Below, one piece after another: positions 1 through 7,639 of a stretch of 58,533 nt of DNA; the first letter of the stretch is position 1, and every line of letters begins with the position of its first letter. The notes beneath the pieces were generated by a model, which searched no databases, had not been told where the DNA came from, and worked only from the letters and a program-made list of their open reading frames with translations. The position numbers were made by a program, and so were the translations under genes. Source of the DNA: Methanocorpusculum parvum (GTDB lineage Archaea; Halobacteriota; Methanomicrobia; Methanomicrobiales; Methanocorpusculaceae); the NCBI GenBank assembly GCA_015063085.1, contig SUTD01000006.1:1-58533 (forward strand). The letters are read 5' to 3'.

Positions 1-302
1 AAGCCAGAATACGCCTTACGGGAACAGATTATGAGAAAGTGGAGACGGTTTGCAGCCGTATCCGTGAGATTGCAGAGCGTACCGGTGTAAATATGGCTGG
101 ACCTATCCCGCTGCCGACCAAGAGACTTGTTGTCCCAATCAGAAAATCTCCGGATGGAGAAGGTACGGCAACCTGGGACCGCTGGCAGATGAGAGTTCAC
201 AAGAGACTCATCGACCTTGACGCAGATGAGCGTGCACTCCGTCAGCTGATGCGCATTCAGGTTCCAAAAGATATCAGCATCGAGATTGTTCTCGAGAACT
301 AA
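1..302 (+). CDS. rps10: 30S ribosomal protein uS10 (5' end missing)
   Basis: Small-subunit ribosomal protein S10, which binds the 3' domain of 16S rRNA in the 30S head. The window opens inside the gene: the frame is open from base 3 ([13 protein letters not shown]...) and ends with TAA at 300-302, so only the first two or three residues are missing compared with the usual ~102 residues. The S10 motif GPIPLPTKR and the C-terminal stretch ending IEIVLEN are clear. In archaea rps10 normally follows the EF-1alpha gene, which would lie just left of the window. The GTG inside the sequence at 39 is an internal Val, not the start. A hairpin follows the stop codon. Confidence 0.97.
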   Translation, partial: ARIRLTGTDYEKVETVCSRIREIAERTGVNMAGPIPLPTKRLVVPIRKSPDGEGTATWDRWQMRVHKRLIDLDADERALRQLMRIQVPKDISIEIVLEN

Positions 303-314
303 AATTGAAATTGA

Positions 315-345
315 GCGGGATCTCCCGCACTATTTCTTTTTCACG
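315..345. terminator. Hairpin terminator between convergent rps10 and pilin operon
   Basis: GCGGGA at 315-320 pairs with TCCCGC at 323-328 and is followed by a T-rich stretch on the plus strand. It lies between rps10 and the stop codon of the convergent pilin-like gene, so it could end transcription from the left. Archaeal terminators often need only the T-run, so the hairpin itself is suggestive. Confidence 0.45.
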
Positions 346-755
346 CTCTTTCTCCTTTTCAAAACGTAATTATTCTTTACTCCTTCATAGAGGATTACTT
401 CACGTCCAAACGATGTGCGGCTGATGATTGTTATCTCATCGGTTCGATAAAATCCGAGATGGAGAGCATCGCCGGTTTTCCAGAATTCCCAGGATGCATC
501 GTTGATTCTTGTCTGTTTTGTGATGTCGCGGCCTCCTGCATAGATTCGAATCTCCCGGACAGACAGCGTGTCTCCCCCTGCATGATAGAGATAATTCGGG
601 GATGCAGATTCCGCAAAAGAAACGATTGGAGCGGTCTCTGCCTGATTGAATACTGCATCGACTGCTGCAATGCTGATCAGTCCGGAAACGAGAACTGCAA
701 TTGCAAACAGCAGAAGCGTTCCAAGAACCTCTGAAATCCCAAAATCCTGTTTCAC
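330..755 (-). CDS. Type IV pilin-like protein, operon gene 4
   Basis: A 141-residue protein with an archaeal class III signal peptide: a short charged start (MKQDFG), the ISE sequence expected after the prepilin-peptidase cut, then a hydrophobic helix of about 20 residues (residues 8-30). The rest would fold outside the membrane; it ends in a strongly basic tail (LKRRKSVKKK). Start is GTG at 755, overlapping the previous gene by four bases (GTGA). It is the last gene of a four-gene pilin-like operon read leftwards and is the one most like a standard archaeal pilin. Exact role (adhesion pilus, minor pilin) cannot be told from sequence. Confidence 0.75.
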   Translation of the reverse strand: MKQDFGISEVLGTLLLFAIAVLVSGLISIAAVDAVFNQAETAPIVSFAESASPNYLYHAGGDTLSVREIRIYAGGRDITKQTRINDASWEFWKTGDALHLGFYRTDEITIISRTSFGREVILYEGVKNNYVLKRRKSVKKK

Positions 756-1495
756 CTTTGGCCTCCGGATACTGCATGGACAGATTCTTTCACCTGCAAA
801 ACAAGATCTCCCGCTTTCGCTGTAAAGCCGGCTGTTATCTGATGCTCACTGGAAGATATTGTGACATCCACAACATCTGCATACTGATATGCAGTCTCGG
901 TGAAATACGTATGCCAGAGATCCTGCATCCACTGCTCCTCCGTTGCCACAGTAAGTGATACTGTGCCGGTGAAGGTTTTTGTGTGTGTTCCCTCGTAGCA
1001 GAAGGAAACAGGAATCAGTGAGGATGATCCCTGGGCAGTCTCTCCGATGAGAGTTGGAAGCTCCAGAGACAGTACTCCGTTTCGGTACACGGTCTTTGGA
1101 AGAAGAATCCATGCTGCATCTTCACCGTCTCTCCTCCACACCCCGCCAGCACAGATTCCCTGAGTGATTACACCTGTTTCATGGCTTAGGGTTTGCAGGT
1201 ATATCCGGTTCGTACCGTTTACCGCCAGATATCCGGCATCTTCTGTTGTCAGCGTCCCTTTGGGGAAGGCTAACGATATTGAAACACCAACGAGTCCGGA
1301 CTCTGCAGTTTTTCGCAGGGAAAAAACCGTGTCCGTTAAAATCACCTGCGCCTCTGCTGCCTCTTTTTCTGCTTCTCTGTGCTGTTCTGCTGGAAGAACT
1401 GCTGCCGTCCATACTCCGGCACAGACCAGAAGAACCGCAAGGAGCAAAAGAACAGCGACAGCGGATGCAATTCCGGCTTCTCTCTTCTCTGTCAT
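752..1495 (-). CDS. Pilin-like membrane-anchored protein, operon gene 3
   Basis: A 247-residue protein with an N-terminal charged segment (MTEKREA), then GIASAVAVLLLL..., a hydrophobic helix running to about residue 33, followed by a charged Glu/Lys-rich linker and a beta-rich extracellular part. This matches the layout of archaeal type IV pilin-like proteins, although the site after the putative cut reads GIAS rather than the usual ISE, so processing by the prepilin peptidase is less certain than for its neighbours. ATG at 1495 overlaps the upstream stop by four bases. No enzymatic motif is visible. Confidence 0.65.
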   Translation of the reverse strand: MTEKREAGIASAVAVLLLLAVLLVCAGVWTAAVLPAEQHREAEKEAAEAQVILTDTVFSLRKTAESGLVGVSISLAFPKGTLTTEDAGYLAVNGTNRIYLQTLSHETGVITQGICAGGVWRRDGEDAAWILLPKTVYRNGVLSLELPTLIGETAQGSSSLIPVSFCYEGTHTKTFTGTVSLTVATEEQWMQDLWHTYFTETAYQYADVVDVTISSSEHQITAGFTAKAGDLVLQVKESVHAVSGGQR

Positions 1496-2028
1496 GTAAA
1501 CCTCACAGAAAAAATCTGATATCTCCGTCCGGCATTAACGAAACTTCCCTGCCAGGTATAGTCGATACGAAACGGCTCTGTGTGCTCCATCTGCTCTGCA
1601 GTATTGCGCGGATTTACCACATATGAGTATGAGGAAGGCAGAATGTTTTCTGTGTTCTTTTTCAGCCCACATCCATCAAGAGTCAGCAGGAGCTGTCCTT
1701 TTGTCTCATACGAGATGGTGAACTCGCGATAGGTAATTCCGTTAGAGACTACTGGTTTTCCGTACGAAAGGGACAGGCATGCATCGCCAAATATCTGCGG
1801 GGATAGTATCTGTCTGCGGGTAAGTCCTGGTTCATCTGATACCGAAAGTGCATCCATTCCCTCTTTCAGCGCGGCAAAATCGAGGAGAATCTCTTCACTC
1901 TGTATCCTTTCCTGTTCTTCCAGAATCCCTGGAAGAACAGCGGCTGAGAATACTGCCGCAATAAGTGTTATCATCGCGAATATGAGAAGAAATCCGGTAA
2001 TCTCGGAAAGGGCAAAATCCTGCTTCAC
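1492..2028 (-). CDS. Type IV pilin-like protein, operon gene 2
   Basis: A 178-residue protein that starts MKQDFALSEITG and continues into a hydrophobic helix to about residue 32. The start is nearly identical to the last gene of the operon (MKQDFGISEVLG), so the two look like paralogues sharing one processing signal with Ala or Gly at the cut site. The extracellular part has no recognised motif. GTG start at 2028 overlaps the upstream gene by four bases (GTGA). The four-base overlaps throughout this operon imply coupled translation and a fixed protein ratio. Confidence 0.72.
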   Translation of the reverse strand: MKQDFALSEITGFLLIFAMITLIAAVFSAAVLPGILEEQERIQSEEILLDFAALKEGMDALSVSDEPGLTRRQILSPQIFGDACLSLSYGKPVVSNGITYREFTISYETKGQLLLTLDGCGLKKNTENILPSSYSYVVNPRNTAEQMEHTEPFRIDYTWQGSFVNAGRRYQIFSVRFT

Positions 2029-2678
2029 GGTACTGCCTCTACAGAAACGGTGTATTCGAGAACTGTTATCCGGGAAACTTCAGACAGCATGCGTTTCCAG
2101 TATTCTGCATTTGGCGCGTCTGCGATTTGCAGATGGGAAATGTCAGTAAATGTTTCTTTCTTCAGGTACTGGCAGCAAATTGCGACTGGAACATTTGCGA
2201 GAAGGTTTTCTCTTCTCTGCGCAGTACAGATGAGAACCGCATCTGTCCTGCCGGCTGAGGCAGGGAGCAGGTTTTCCCCTCCCAAAAACACTGCCCCTCC
2301 TTCATAGGAGAGCGGAATATTTTCACATCTCAGATAGGAAGGTTCAAAGGTAAGGGAGAGAAGATATACGGTTTTTTGCCCGTCTGAGTGATTGAAGATG
2401 AGTTTTGTCCCCTTCCCATAGGTGAATGTTCCGGCAGAGGATGAGAGCGGGAAAAGCTGACCGCTGAAGAGGCCGGGATTTTCCTGAATCCAGAGACGGT
2501 CGATTCCGGATTTCATTGCGCAGAACCTGCCTGCCGTATCTTCTGCGTGCGATGCCTCCATGGATTTTTCCATCTCCGGCAGAACAACTGCGAAGGATAT
2601 GCAGGCGCAGGCAGTGAGGAGCCCGGTGATCAGAATAAAGGAGACTATTTCAGATACGGCCGCTTCATGCTCAGACAC
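2025..2678 (-). CDS. Pilin-like membrane-anchored protein, operon gene 1
   Basis: First gene of the leftward pilin-like operon, 217 residues. The N-terminus MSEHEAAVSEIVSF is followed by a hydrophobic helix to about residue 32, giving the class III signal layout with Ala before the processed AVSE. Start is GTG at 2678; no ATG is available upstream and no clear Shine-Dalgarno is seen. The extracellular part contains several Cys residues, including an adjacent pair near residue 168. A TATA box lies at about 2765-2775 and a perfect palindrome (2734-2749) overlaps the expected transcription start, suggesting the operon is repressible. Confidence 0.65.
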   Translation of the reverse strand: MSEHEAAVSEIVSFILITGLLTACACISFAVVLPEMEKSMEASHAEDTAGRFCAMKSGIDRLWIQENPGLFSGQLFPLSSSAGTFTYGKGTKLIFNHSDGQKTVYLLSLTFEPSYLRCENIPLSYEGGAVFLGGENLLPASAGRTDAVLICTAQRRENLLANVPVAICCQYLKKETFTDISHLQIADAPNAEYWKRMLSEVSRITVLEYTVSVEAVP

Positions 2679-2733
2679 AGTAAATAATGGTTGTTCTCTT
2701 TCATTATCTTTCTTTTGCAGTCAAATTGTGCAC

Positions 2734-2749
2734 ATTTTGTCAACAAAAT
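2734..2749 (-). promoter_or_regulatory. Palindromic operator candidate at pilin operon start site
   Basis: The arms ATTTTGT (2734-2740) and ACAAAAT (2743-2749) form a perfect inverted repeat with a two-base centre. It lies 25-30 bases downstream of the operon's TATA box, that is, over the expected transcription start, the usual position for an archaeal repressor. The binding protein is unknown. Confidence 0.45.
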
Positions 2750-2764
2750 CAGGAAAAAGAGAGA

Positions 2765-2775
2765 TATTATATAGA
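2765..2775 (-). promoter_or_regulatory. TATA box of the pilin-like operon
   Basis: Read on the minus strand this is TCTATATAAT, a strong archaeal TATA element. It predicts a transcript start near 2744 and an untranslated leader of roughly 65 bases before the GTG at 2678. Confidence 0.55.
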
Positions 2776-2797
2776 ATTACGTTTTGGAAACCGGGGG

Positions 2798-4234
2798 TTA
2801 GAAGAAGTCCAGGGTTGCCTGGGTTGCTGCCGGTTTCTTTTCGACCGGTTTTTCCTCTTCAGCAGCCGGGACAGGTTCTGCCGGTGCGGGTTCCGGGACT
2901 GTCGCTGCTTCTGCTTTTTTCAGTGCCTCTTCCAGGTCAGCCTTCTTTCTTGCCTCCGCTTTCTTTGCGGCAGCAGCCTTTTTCACCTTCATCTCCCGTT
3001 CTTTTGCGGCCTTCTGTACTGCTTTAAATGCGGCTGCCGCACGGGTTTTATCATGGAGGAGAACGGTCAGCTGGTCTGCATCGAGATTATGCCGCTCGCA
3101 GAATGCTTCCGGATCTGCTTCTGCTATGCGGGATAAAAGGTCAATGTACTCTGCCTGAACCTGCCGGTCGGGAATCAGATAGCCTTCTGCCAGGGCTGCA
3201 GACAGTGTCCGGCGAACCGTTTTCTGCTTCTTTGCTGTTGCCATCCGTTTCCAGCGCGAAGGAGGCATCACCCGCGGGCGGAAACCGGAAGCCTCCTCTT
3301 CGGATGCGACACCCATAGTCATCAGTGCTGTGGCATACCGCCAAAGCGTATAATACTGACGCGTCATCGTGCGCCCGAGATACACATCCGCACGGCTTAC
3401 TCTGCCGTATGCGCGAATCTTTCTTGTGCGGTCAGGAATCTGGGAGACAGCTTCTTCTACCCACTGAACCACATAATCCGGTTTTTCCTCGCACTCGCGC
3501 GACAGTTTCATCAAACGCTCATCTGATGTTCCGGCAGATACTGCAGCGACCAGATCAAAGATAGTTGCCCGTTCATCCTTCTGCGCGGTAGCAACCCCGT
3601 CTGCCGACAAAACATCGCGTCCGGCAGCAGAGCCGAAGAGCATATTTACTGCACTGCGCATATCTCCTGCTGCACTGCCGGCAATCTCTGAAAGCGCGTC
3701 TTCTCCACAGGAGACATGCTCTAAAATACAAATCTCCTTCATGCGCTTTGCAAGTGTGGACGCAGCAATCGCGCGGAACTGAACCGTCTCGCAAATCCTG
3801 CGGATGGAGTCAGACACTCCGTATGCATCATTGGCAATCAAAAGAATCGGCTGTTTTGCAGTTTTTAACAAATCCGCAATAGCCCGCGCGCCTCCGCGGT
3901 CTGCATTTCCTTCGAGGTTATCTGCCTCATCGATGATGACCATCTTCCGGGATGCACCAAACAGGCTCGCAGTCGCTGCAGAATTTCCGGCAATCCGCTC
4001 GATGACCGCTTTTGTTCTGGCGTCCGAGGCATTCAGCTCCAGAACCTCCCAGTTCATATCGCGGGCAAGAGCAAGAGCTGCAGAGGTTTTGCCGATACCG
4101 GGCTTTCCAATCAAAAGAAGCGGGGCAGAGTCAGGTGACCAGGTCTGCGCCCAGAGAGCCATCTGTTTCACTGCTGCGGCATTGCCCAGAATCTCATCGA
4201 GATGCTGCGGTCGATACTTCTCTGCCCAATCCAT
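2798..4234 (-). CDS. rfcL: Replication factor C large subunit
   Basis: Clamp-loader subunit that opens the PCNA ring and loads it on primed DNA. AAA+ features from the chosen start: Walker A GKPGIGKT at residues 43-50, Walker B with the DEAD box (IIDEAD) at 100-105, sensor and lid regions after that, then a C-terminal Lys/Ala/Glu-rich charged region and a PCNA-interacting QATLDFF at the last seven residues. The open frame runs further upstream to 4360, but the family starts with MDWAEKYRP, and a TATA box (TTTATA, about 4262-4270) sits some 28 bases before ATG 4234, so a leaderless start fits. Length 478 residues, normal for the family. Divergent from mmp2. Confidence 0.95.
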   Translation of the reverse strand: MDWAEKYRPQHLDEILGNAAAVKQMALWAQTWSPDSAPLLLIGKPGIGKTSAALALARDMNWEVLELNASDARTKAVIERIAGNSAATASLFGASRKMVIIDEADNLEGNADRGGARAIADLLKTAKQPILLIANDAYGVSDSIRRICETVQFRAIAASTLAKRMKEICILEHVSCGEDALSEIAGSAAGDMRSAVNMLFGSAAGRDVLSADGVATAQKDERATIFDLVAAVSAGTSDERLMKLSRECEEKPDYVVQWVEEAVSQIPDRTRKIRAYGRVSRADVYLGRTMTRQYYTLWRYATALMTMGVASEEEASGFRPRVMPPSRWKRMATAKKQKTVRRTLSAALAEGYLIPDRQVQAEYIDLLSRIAEADPEAFCERHNLDADQLTVLLHDKTRAAAAFKAVQKAAKEREMKVKKAAAAKKAEARKKADLEEALKKAEAATVPEPAPAEPVPAAEEEKPVEKKPAATQATLDFF

Positions 4235-4316
4235 ATTACCCATATATTGGCAGTCAGGGATTATAAAAGGCAGGAATAGAACGGGTGAAACCGTACAACA
4301 TATTATCCCTTTGGAA

Positions 4317-4380
4317 AGGAAATATATATCCACAATTCGAGGGAAGCAAATCACCCGCACGATTTCCCTCTGGTGAATTT
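4317..4380 (+). promoter_or_regulatory. Promoter and RBS of mmp2-mtxX
   Basis: An AATATATATC box at about 4320-4329 predicts a transcript start near 4352. GGTG at 4372-4375 lies eight bases before ATG 4384 and could pair with 16S rRNA. This supports the start at 4384 rather than 4285. Confidence 0.5.
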
Positions 4381-4383
4381 ACA

Positions 4384-5370
4384 ATGCAGTCAGACAACTA
4401 CACTCCCGCGTCTGTTGCGGCAGAAGTCAAAAAATATGACGGTGTCCGCAGAAAGCAGGCAATCGGCTCACTGGTAAAAACCCTCCATATGGATAATCTG
4501 GATGTTATTGCATCCTATGGGGAGGATGCAGCTGTCATTCAGAACGGCAGAACTGCTCTCCTGCTTGCCGCAGACGGTATCTGGAACAAGCTCATGGATA
4601 TTGACCCATACTGGGCAGGATATTGTGCGATTCTCGTAAACGTTCACGATATTGCAGCAATGGGGGGAAGGCCGGTCGCTATGGTTGACATTCTTTCCGC
4701 ATCTGATGATGAGATTATGATACAGGTCTCAAACGGCATGCGGGACGCTGCAAACGCATTCGCTGTCCCGGTTGTCGGAGGCCATCTCCACCCGGATGCT
4801 CCGTACAATGTCATCGATGTTTCAATTCTGGGTGTTGCCGATCTCGAGAATGTCATCTACAGCAGTACGGCAAATGTCGGTGACTCTATCATCATGGCCA
4901 TCGACTTAAATGGCCGCATTCATCCAAGCGCACGCATGAACTGGGATTCCGTAACCCAGAAAACTCCGGAAGTTCTGCAGAAACAGATCGGCGTCATGAA
5001 GGAGCTGGGAGAACACCATCTCTTAACTGCCGGAAAGGACATCTCAAACCCCGGTGTCATTGGAACACTCGGCATGCTTCTTGAGGCATCAGGCGTCGGC
5101 GGTATCGTTGACCTTCCCTCCATTCCGACTCCGGATCTTGATCTGCACGGCATCACCTTTGAGGAGTGGGTCAGAATGTATCCGGGTATGGGCTTTATCA
5201 TGACTGCAAACCGCAACTCGGTTGATATCGTCTGCCGTACATTCCGCGAGGCAGGAATGGCTGCCCAGGTCATTGGAACGGTTGTCAAGGAAAGAAGCCT
5301 GACGCTTACCAAAGGCGAAGACAAAGCAACCATCTTCAACTTCTGTTCCGAAGGCATTACCAATATATGA
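4384..5370 (+). CDS. Methanogenesis marker protein 2 (AIR synthase/ThiL-like)
   Basis: A 328-residue protein of the PurM/ThiL/SelD-like ATP-binding fold, the family known as methanogenesis marker 2, found almost only in methanogens. Visible: the N-terminal acidic motif SYGEDAAVIQ, ADGIWNKL, then DIAAMGGRPVAMVD, the typical phosphate-binding region of AIR synthase-like proteins, and the C-terminal glycine-rich DISNPGVIGTLGML. The substrate is not known. The frame is open upstream to 4285, but ATG 4384 has a GGTG ribosome site and gives the family N-terminus. Its stop overlaps the start of mtxX by four bases, so the two methanogen-specific genes are translationally coupled. Confidence 0.88.
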   Translation: MQSDNYTPASVAAEVKKYDGVRRKQAIGSLVKTLHMDNLDVIASYGEDAAVIQNGRTALLLAADGIWNKLMDIDPYWAGYCAILVNVHDIAAMGGRPVAMVDILSASDDEIMIQVSNGMRDAANAFAVPVVGGHLHPDAPYNVIDVSILGVADLENVIYSSTANVGDSIIMAIDLNGRIHPSARMNWDSVTQKTPEVLQKQIGVMKELGEHHLLTAGKDISNPGVIGTLGMLLEASGVGGIVDLPSIPTPDLDLHGITFEEWVRMYPGMGFIMTANRNSVDIVCRTFREAGMAAQVIGTVVKERSLTLTKGEDKATIFNFCSEGITNI

Positions 5371-6125
5371 AAATCGGAATCGGCTGTGGAGTGGATCCGG
5401 AAAAGGTTGTGCTGAGTGCGGGAAAATCAGCATCGCCGGACGTTGAAATTATCTGTTATGTGAAGGAAGGAGCAGAACTCTTCCCCCCTGAACAGGTAAC
5501 ACTCTTTTTTTCACCATGCCCGGAAAAGGCATTGGTCGATGATTTGCGGGCAAAAAAGATTGATGCCGCCATTCGCGGTTCGCTTCCGGCAAATGACACG
5601 TTAAAGTATCTGAAATCTGTGTATGGGGCAGATCATCTGGAACGGATTGCGCTTTTGGAAACTGCAGCAGGCAAGAAGTTTTTCTTTGCACCGGTCGGAG
5701 TTGACGAAGGCTGGACGGTTGCAGAAAAGGTATCATTTGTCAAAGACGGCCTGCGTCTTGCAAAAGCATTCGGACTGCCGGAAAAGGCAGTGCTTCTATC
5801 CGGCGGAAGACTGGGTGATATTGGAAGACACGAATTCGTGGACAAAACCATTCGTGATGCAGCAGAGGCTGCAAAGCTCTCCGGTGCGGTTCATGGCGAG
5901 ATTTTAATTGAGGATGCGGCAGCTGACGCAGGAGTAATTATTGCTCCGGACGGAATCTCCGGAAACCTGATTTTCCGCACCTTAGTGTTTCTCGGCGGCG
6001 GAACCGGCCATGGAGCACTTATTGTAAACATTGAAGACATATTTGTGGACAGTTCGCGCGCATCTTCCGGCTATGAAGGAATTATTGAACTGACAGCAAG
6101 TCTGATTCGGGAAAAAATCCATTAA
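5367..6125 (+). CDS. mtxX: Methanogenesis marker protein 4 / MtxX
   Basis: A 252-residue protein related to phosphate acetyl/butyryltransferases and annotated in methanogens as MtxX or methanogen marker 4; the reaction is not established. Features: N-terminal MKIGIGCG, a central [11 protein letters not shown] segment, and the C-terminal [17 protein letters not shown] characteristic of phosphotransacetylase-like ligand sites. It follows mmp2 with an ATGA overlap, so both are made from one message. I infer a shared role in the methanogenesis apparatus, such as cofactor or methyltransferase maturation, from the pairing and the phylogenetic restriction, not from any catalytic motif. Confidence 0.85.
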   Translation: MKIGIGCGVDPEKVVLSAGKSASPDVEIICYVKEGAELFPPEQVTLFFSPCPEKALVDDLRAKKIDAAIRGSLPANDTLKYLKSVYGADHLERIALLETAAGKKFFFAPVGVDEGWTVAEKVSFVKDGLRLAKAFGLPEKAVLLSGGRLGDIGRHEFVDKTIRDAAEAAKLSGAVHGEILIEDAAADAGVIIAPDGISGNLIFRTLVFLGGGTGHGALIVNIEDIFVDSSRASSGYEGIIELTASLIREKIH

Positions 6126-6248
6126 TCAGGCTTAAATATTTATTTTCGGACAGGTAGTTGGATATTTCAATTTTAACTGATATTCTCGCTCTAATTCCAC
6201 TACGCTTCCGGATTATTGTCCGAATGGCAAAAAGAGGCCGTTTTCTGA

Positions 6249-6265
6249 GATACTATTATATATTT
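6249..6265 (+). promoter_or_regulatory. TATA box of the histone gene
   Basis: TTATATATTT at about 6253-6262 lies around 35 bases before ATG 6296, predicting a short leader of 10-15 bases. The 170-base interval 6126-6295 is otherwise non-coding; TTCGGACA (6145-6152) and TGTCCGAA (6217-6224) form an inverted repeat of unknown meaning within it. Confidence 0.5.
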
Positions 6266-6295
6266 TCCACACCAACTTTTTGATTGGTAGTAACT

Positions 6296-6502
6296 ATGGC
6301 AGACTTACCGAAAGCAGCAGTCGTCAGACTTGCAAAGAAAGCAGGCGCAGAGCGCGTCGGCGAAGATGCTGCAGATGCACTTGTTATCAAGGCAGAAGCA
6401 TACATCGAAGCTATTGCAAAGGAAGCCAACGAACTCGCCAAGCACGCAGGTCGTAAGACTATCAAGGCAGAGGACGTTGAGCTCGCCACCAAGAAAGAGT
6501 AA
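6296..6502 (+). CDS. Archaeal histone (HMf family)
   Basis: A 68-residue histone-fold protein that dimerises and wraps DNA. The sequence shows the three-helix histone fold: PKAAVVRLAKKAGAERV (helix 1 and loop 1), then DAADALVIKAEAYIEAIAKEANELAKHAG (long helix 2), and RKTIKAEDVELATKK (loop 2 with RKTI, helix 3). The frame could begin at a TTG at 6284, but ATG 6296 gives the standard length. Monocistronic: own TATA box upstream and a strong hairpin terminator downstream. Confidence 0.96.
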   Translation: MADLPKAAVVRLAKKAGAERVGEDAADALVIKAEAYIEAIAKEANELAKHAGRKTIKAEDVELATKKE

Positions 6503-6536
6503 ATATACCTCTTTTCCCGGATTAATGACGAATGCC

Positions 6537-6558
6537 GGCAGCCAGGACGGCTGCCTTT
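6537..6558 (+). terminator. Hairpin terminator of the histone gene
   Basis: GGCAGCC (6537-6543) and GGCTGCC (6549-6555) form a seven-pair stem with a five-base loop, followed by TTTAT. Confidence 0.6.
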
Positions 6559-6587
6559 ATGCATTCACCGATGTTTTTCAAAGAGAT

Positions 6588-7136
6588 TTACCGCTTGAAG
6601 CGCGGGATGTGAATTCTGATATTGCCGATTACTCTGACCGAGTGGTGCGTGTAGTACACATCATTGAAAATCGCAAATTGTACGGCATAGTCCCCAAACA
6701 TATTCCAGTTTTCCTGCGGAAGGTGCAGCTCATATACGCCGTCTGCATACCGAAGCAGTCCAAGATCAAGAAGTTTTCCCAAATCCTCATGGAAGAGGTG
6801 GTAATAATATTCGTAAAGCGCCTGTTTGATTCCGTTAATCAGCGCATCGCGGGTTAGGGTAAATTCTGTGTCCGATACCACATCGTGGAACAAGAGTTCT
6901 CCTCCGCGCTGCAGATGCGTATAGATATCAAAGAACTCCTTTCCGTCTTTATGATAGGCAGCATTTTTTCCGCCGGCAGCAGTAATTGTATCACACCAGT
7001 AGGCAATGGTCTCACGAACATCAGTTTCCTCTCCGTCTCCAAGAGCCCATACCATGACCTTCTCAACAGCAGTGTCATCCAGCCGGACAACAATGCCTTT
7101 GTTATGGTTTAAGGTGTAGTTTACCACTCGTTTCAT
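6588..7136 (-). CDS. Conserved-looking protein of unknown function, 182 aa
   Basis: I do not recognise the family. The 182-residue product looks soluble, with no signal peptide or membrane helix, is rich in aromatic residues (for example YEYYYHLFHE near residue 110) and ends with the basic IHIPRFKR. Acidic N-terminal half with VVRLDDTAVEKVMVWALGDG. It is a single gene between histone (convergent) and the tRNA-Lys pair, with a possible TATA box at about 7175-7186 and GGAAG upstream of ATG 7136 as a ribosome site. The good codon use and own promoter argue that it is real. Confidence 0.7.
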   Translation of the reverse strand: MKRVVNYTLNHNKGIVVRLDDTAVEKVMVWALGDGEETDVRETIAYWCDTITAAGGKNAAYHKDGKEFFDIYTHLQRGGELLFHDVVSDTEFTLTRDALINGIKQALYEYYYHLFHEDLGKLLDLGLLRYADGVYELHLPQENWNMFGDYAVQFAIFNDVYYTHHSVRVIGNIRIHIPRFKR

Positions 7137-7198
7137 GTCGTACTCTTCCGTAATAACAGAAGATAATAGATTCTGAAAGAATATAAGGTGTGTTGGTT

Positions 7199-7242
7199 GG
7201 CTGACTGTCAGAGGTTTGTTTCGTGCGTCAGCCTATAATTTT
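7199..7242 (+). other. Stem-loop followed by T-run in intergenic region
   Basis: GGCTGAC (7199-7205) pairs with GTCAGCC (7227-7233) around a 21-base loop, then a TATAATTTTTCTTT stretch. The 220 bases between the unknown gene and the first tRNA-Lys hold no open frame I would support. The hairpin could end a plus-strand transcript or be part of a small RNA. Confidence 0.25.
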
Positions 7243-7357
7243 TCTTTACTCCGGTCTGTGTGTCTGTATGAAGGTTGTTAGAATCCTATTCCGGCTCTTT
7301 TGCCAGTAAAAATCCGAATACACAACTGAGTTTCTGAAAGGGATAGAAAAAGAAAAG

Positions 7358-7431
7358 CGGGCCCGAAGGGATTTGAACCCCTGACATTCGGATTAAGAGT
7401 CCGACGCTATGCCTGACTAAGCCACGGGCCC
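7358..7431 (-). tRNA. tRNA-Lys(CUU), copy 1
   Basis: A 74-base cloverleaf on the minus strand: acceptor stem GGGCCCG/CGGGCCC, anticodon loop CTCTTAA closed by TCGGA/TCCGA, T arm AGGGG-TTCAAAT-CCCTT, discriminator G. The anticodon is CUU, reading AAG. The 3' CCA is not encoded. The sequence of this gene is identical to copy 2 as far as I can read, and its upstream region is also duplicated. Confidence 0.95.
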
Positions 7432-7439
7432 GGTCGCTC

Positions 7440-7491
7440 AAGCTCATCTGCTTGACCTAACTATATTGGCTTCAGAACTATTTATAGAATC
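7440..7491 (-). promoter_or_regulatory. tRNA-Lys copy 1 promoter and leader hairpin
   Basis: On the minus strand a TCTATAAATAGTT box (about 7479-7491) lies some 50 bases before the tRNA. The predicted transcript would start near 7460 and carry a leader in which TCAAGC pairs with GCTTGA. The same box and hairpin precede copy 2. Confidence 0.5.
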
Positions 7492-7565
7492 CGCATTCGC
7501 TCCGGCAAATCTCGAAGACACTGCAAAATACTCCTTGAGATACACATAAAAATCAGAAAAATAAG

Positions 7566-7639
7566 CGGGCCCGAAGGGATTTGAACCCCTGACATTCGGA
7601 TTAAGAGTCCGACGCTATGCCTGACTAAGCCACGGGCCC
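7566..7639 (-). tRNA. tRNA-Lys(CUU), copy 2
   Basis: Second 74-base tRNA-Lys with anticodon CUU, same acceptor, anticodon and T arms as copy 1, 134 bases away. Its upstream CTATAAATAG box (about 7688-7697) is almost symmetrical and lies 25 bases from ATG 7719 on the other strand, so it may serve both the tRNA and the rightward operon. Confidence 0.95.

Noticed and set aside
3804-4376. Long plus-strand frame opposite rfcL
   Set aside because: Antisense shadow of a certain gene; no family resemblance and low-complexity Ser/Arg composition.
6145-6224. Inverted repeat TTCGGACA/TGTCCGAA upstream of the histone gene as an operator
   Set aside because: Arms are 64 bases apart and mostly upstream of the TATA box; probably chance at this length.
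7358-7639. Repeated blocks as a CRISPR-like array
   Set aside because: The repeats are two complete tRNA-Lys genes with duplicated promoters; there is no array anywhere in the window.
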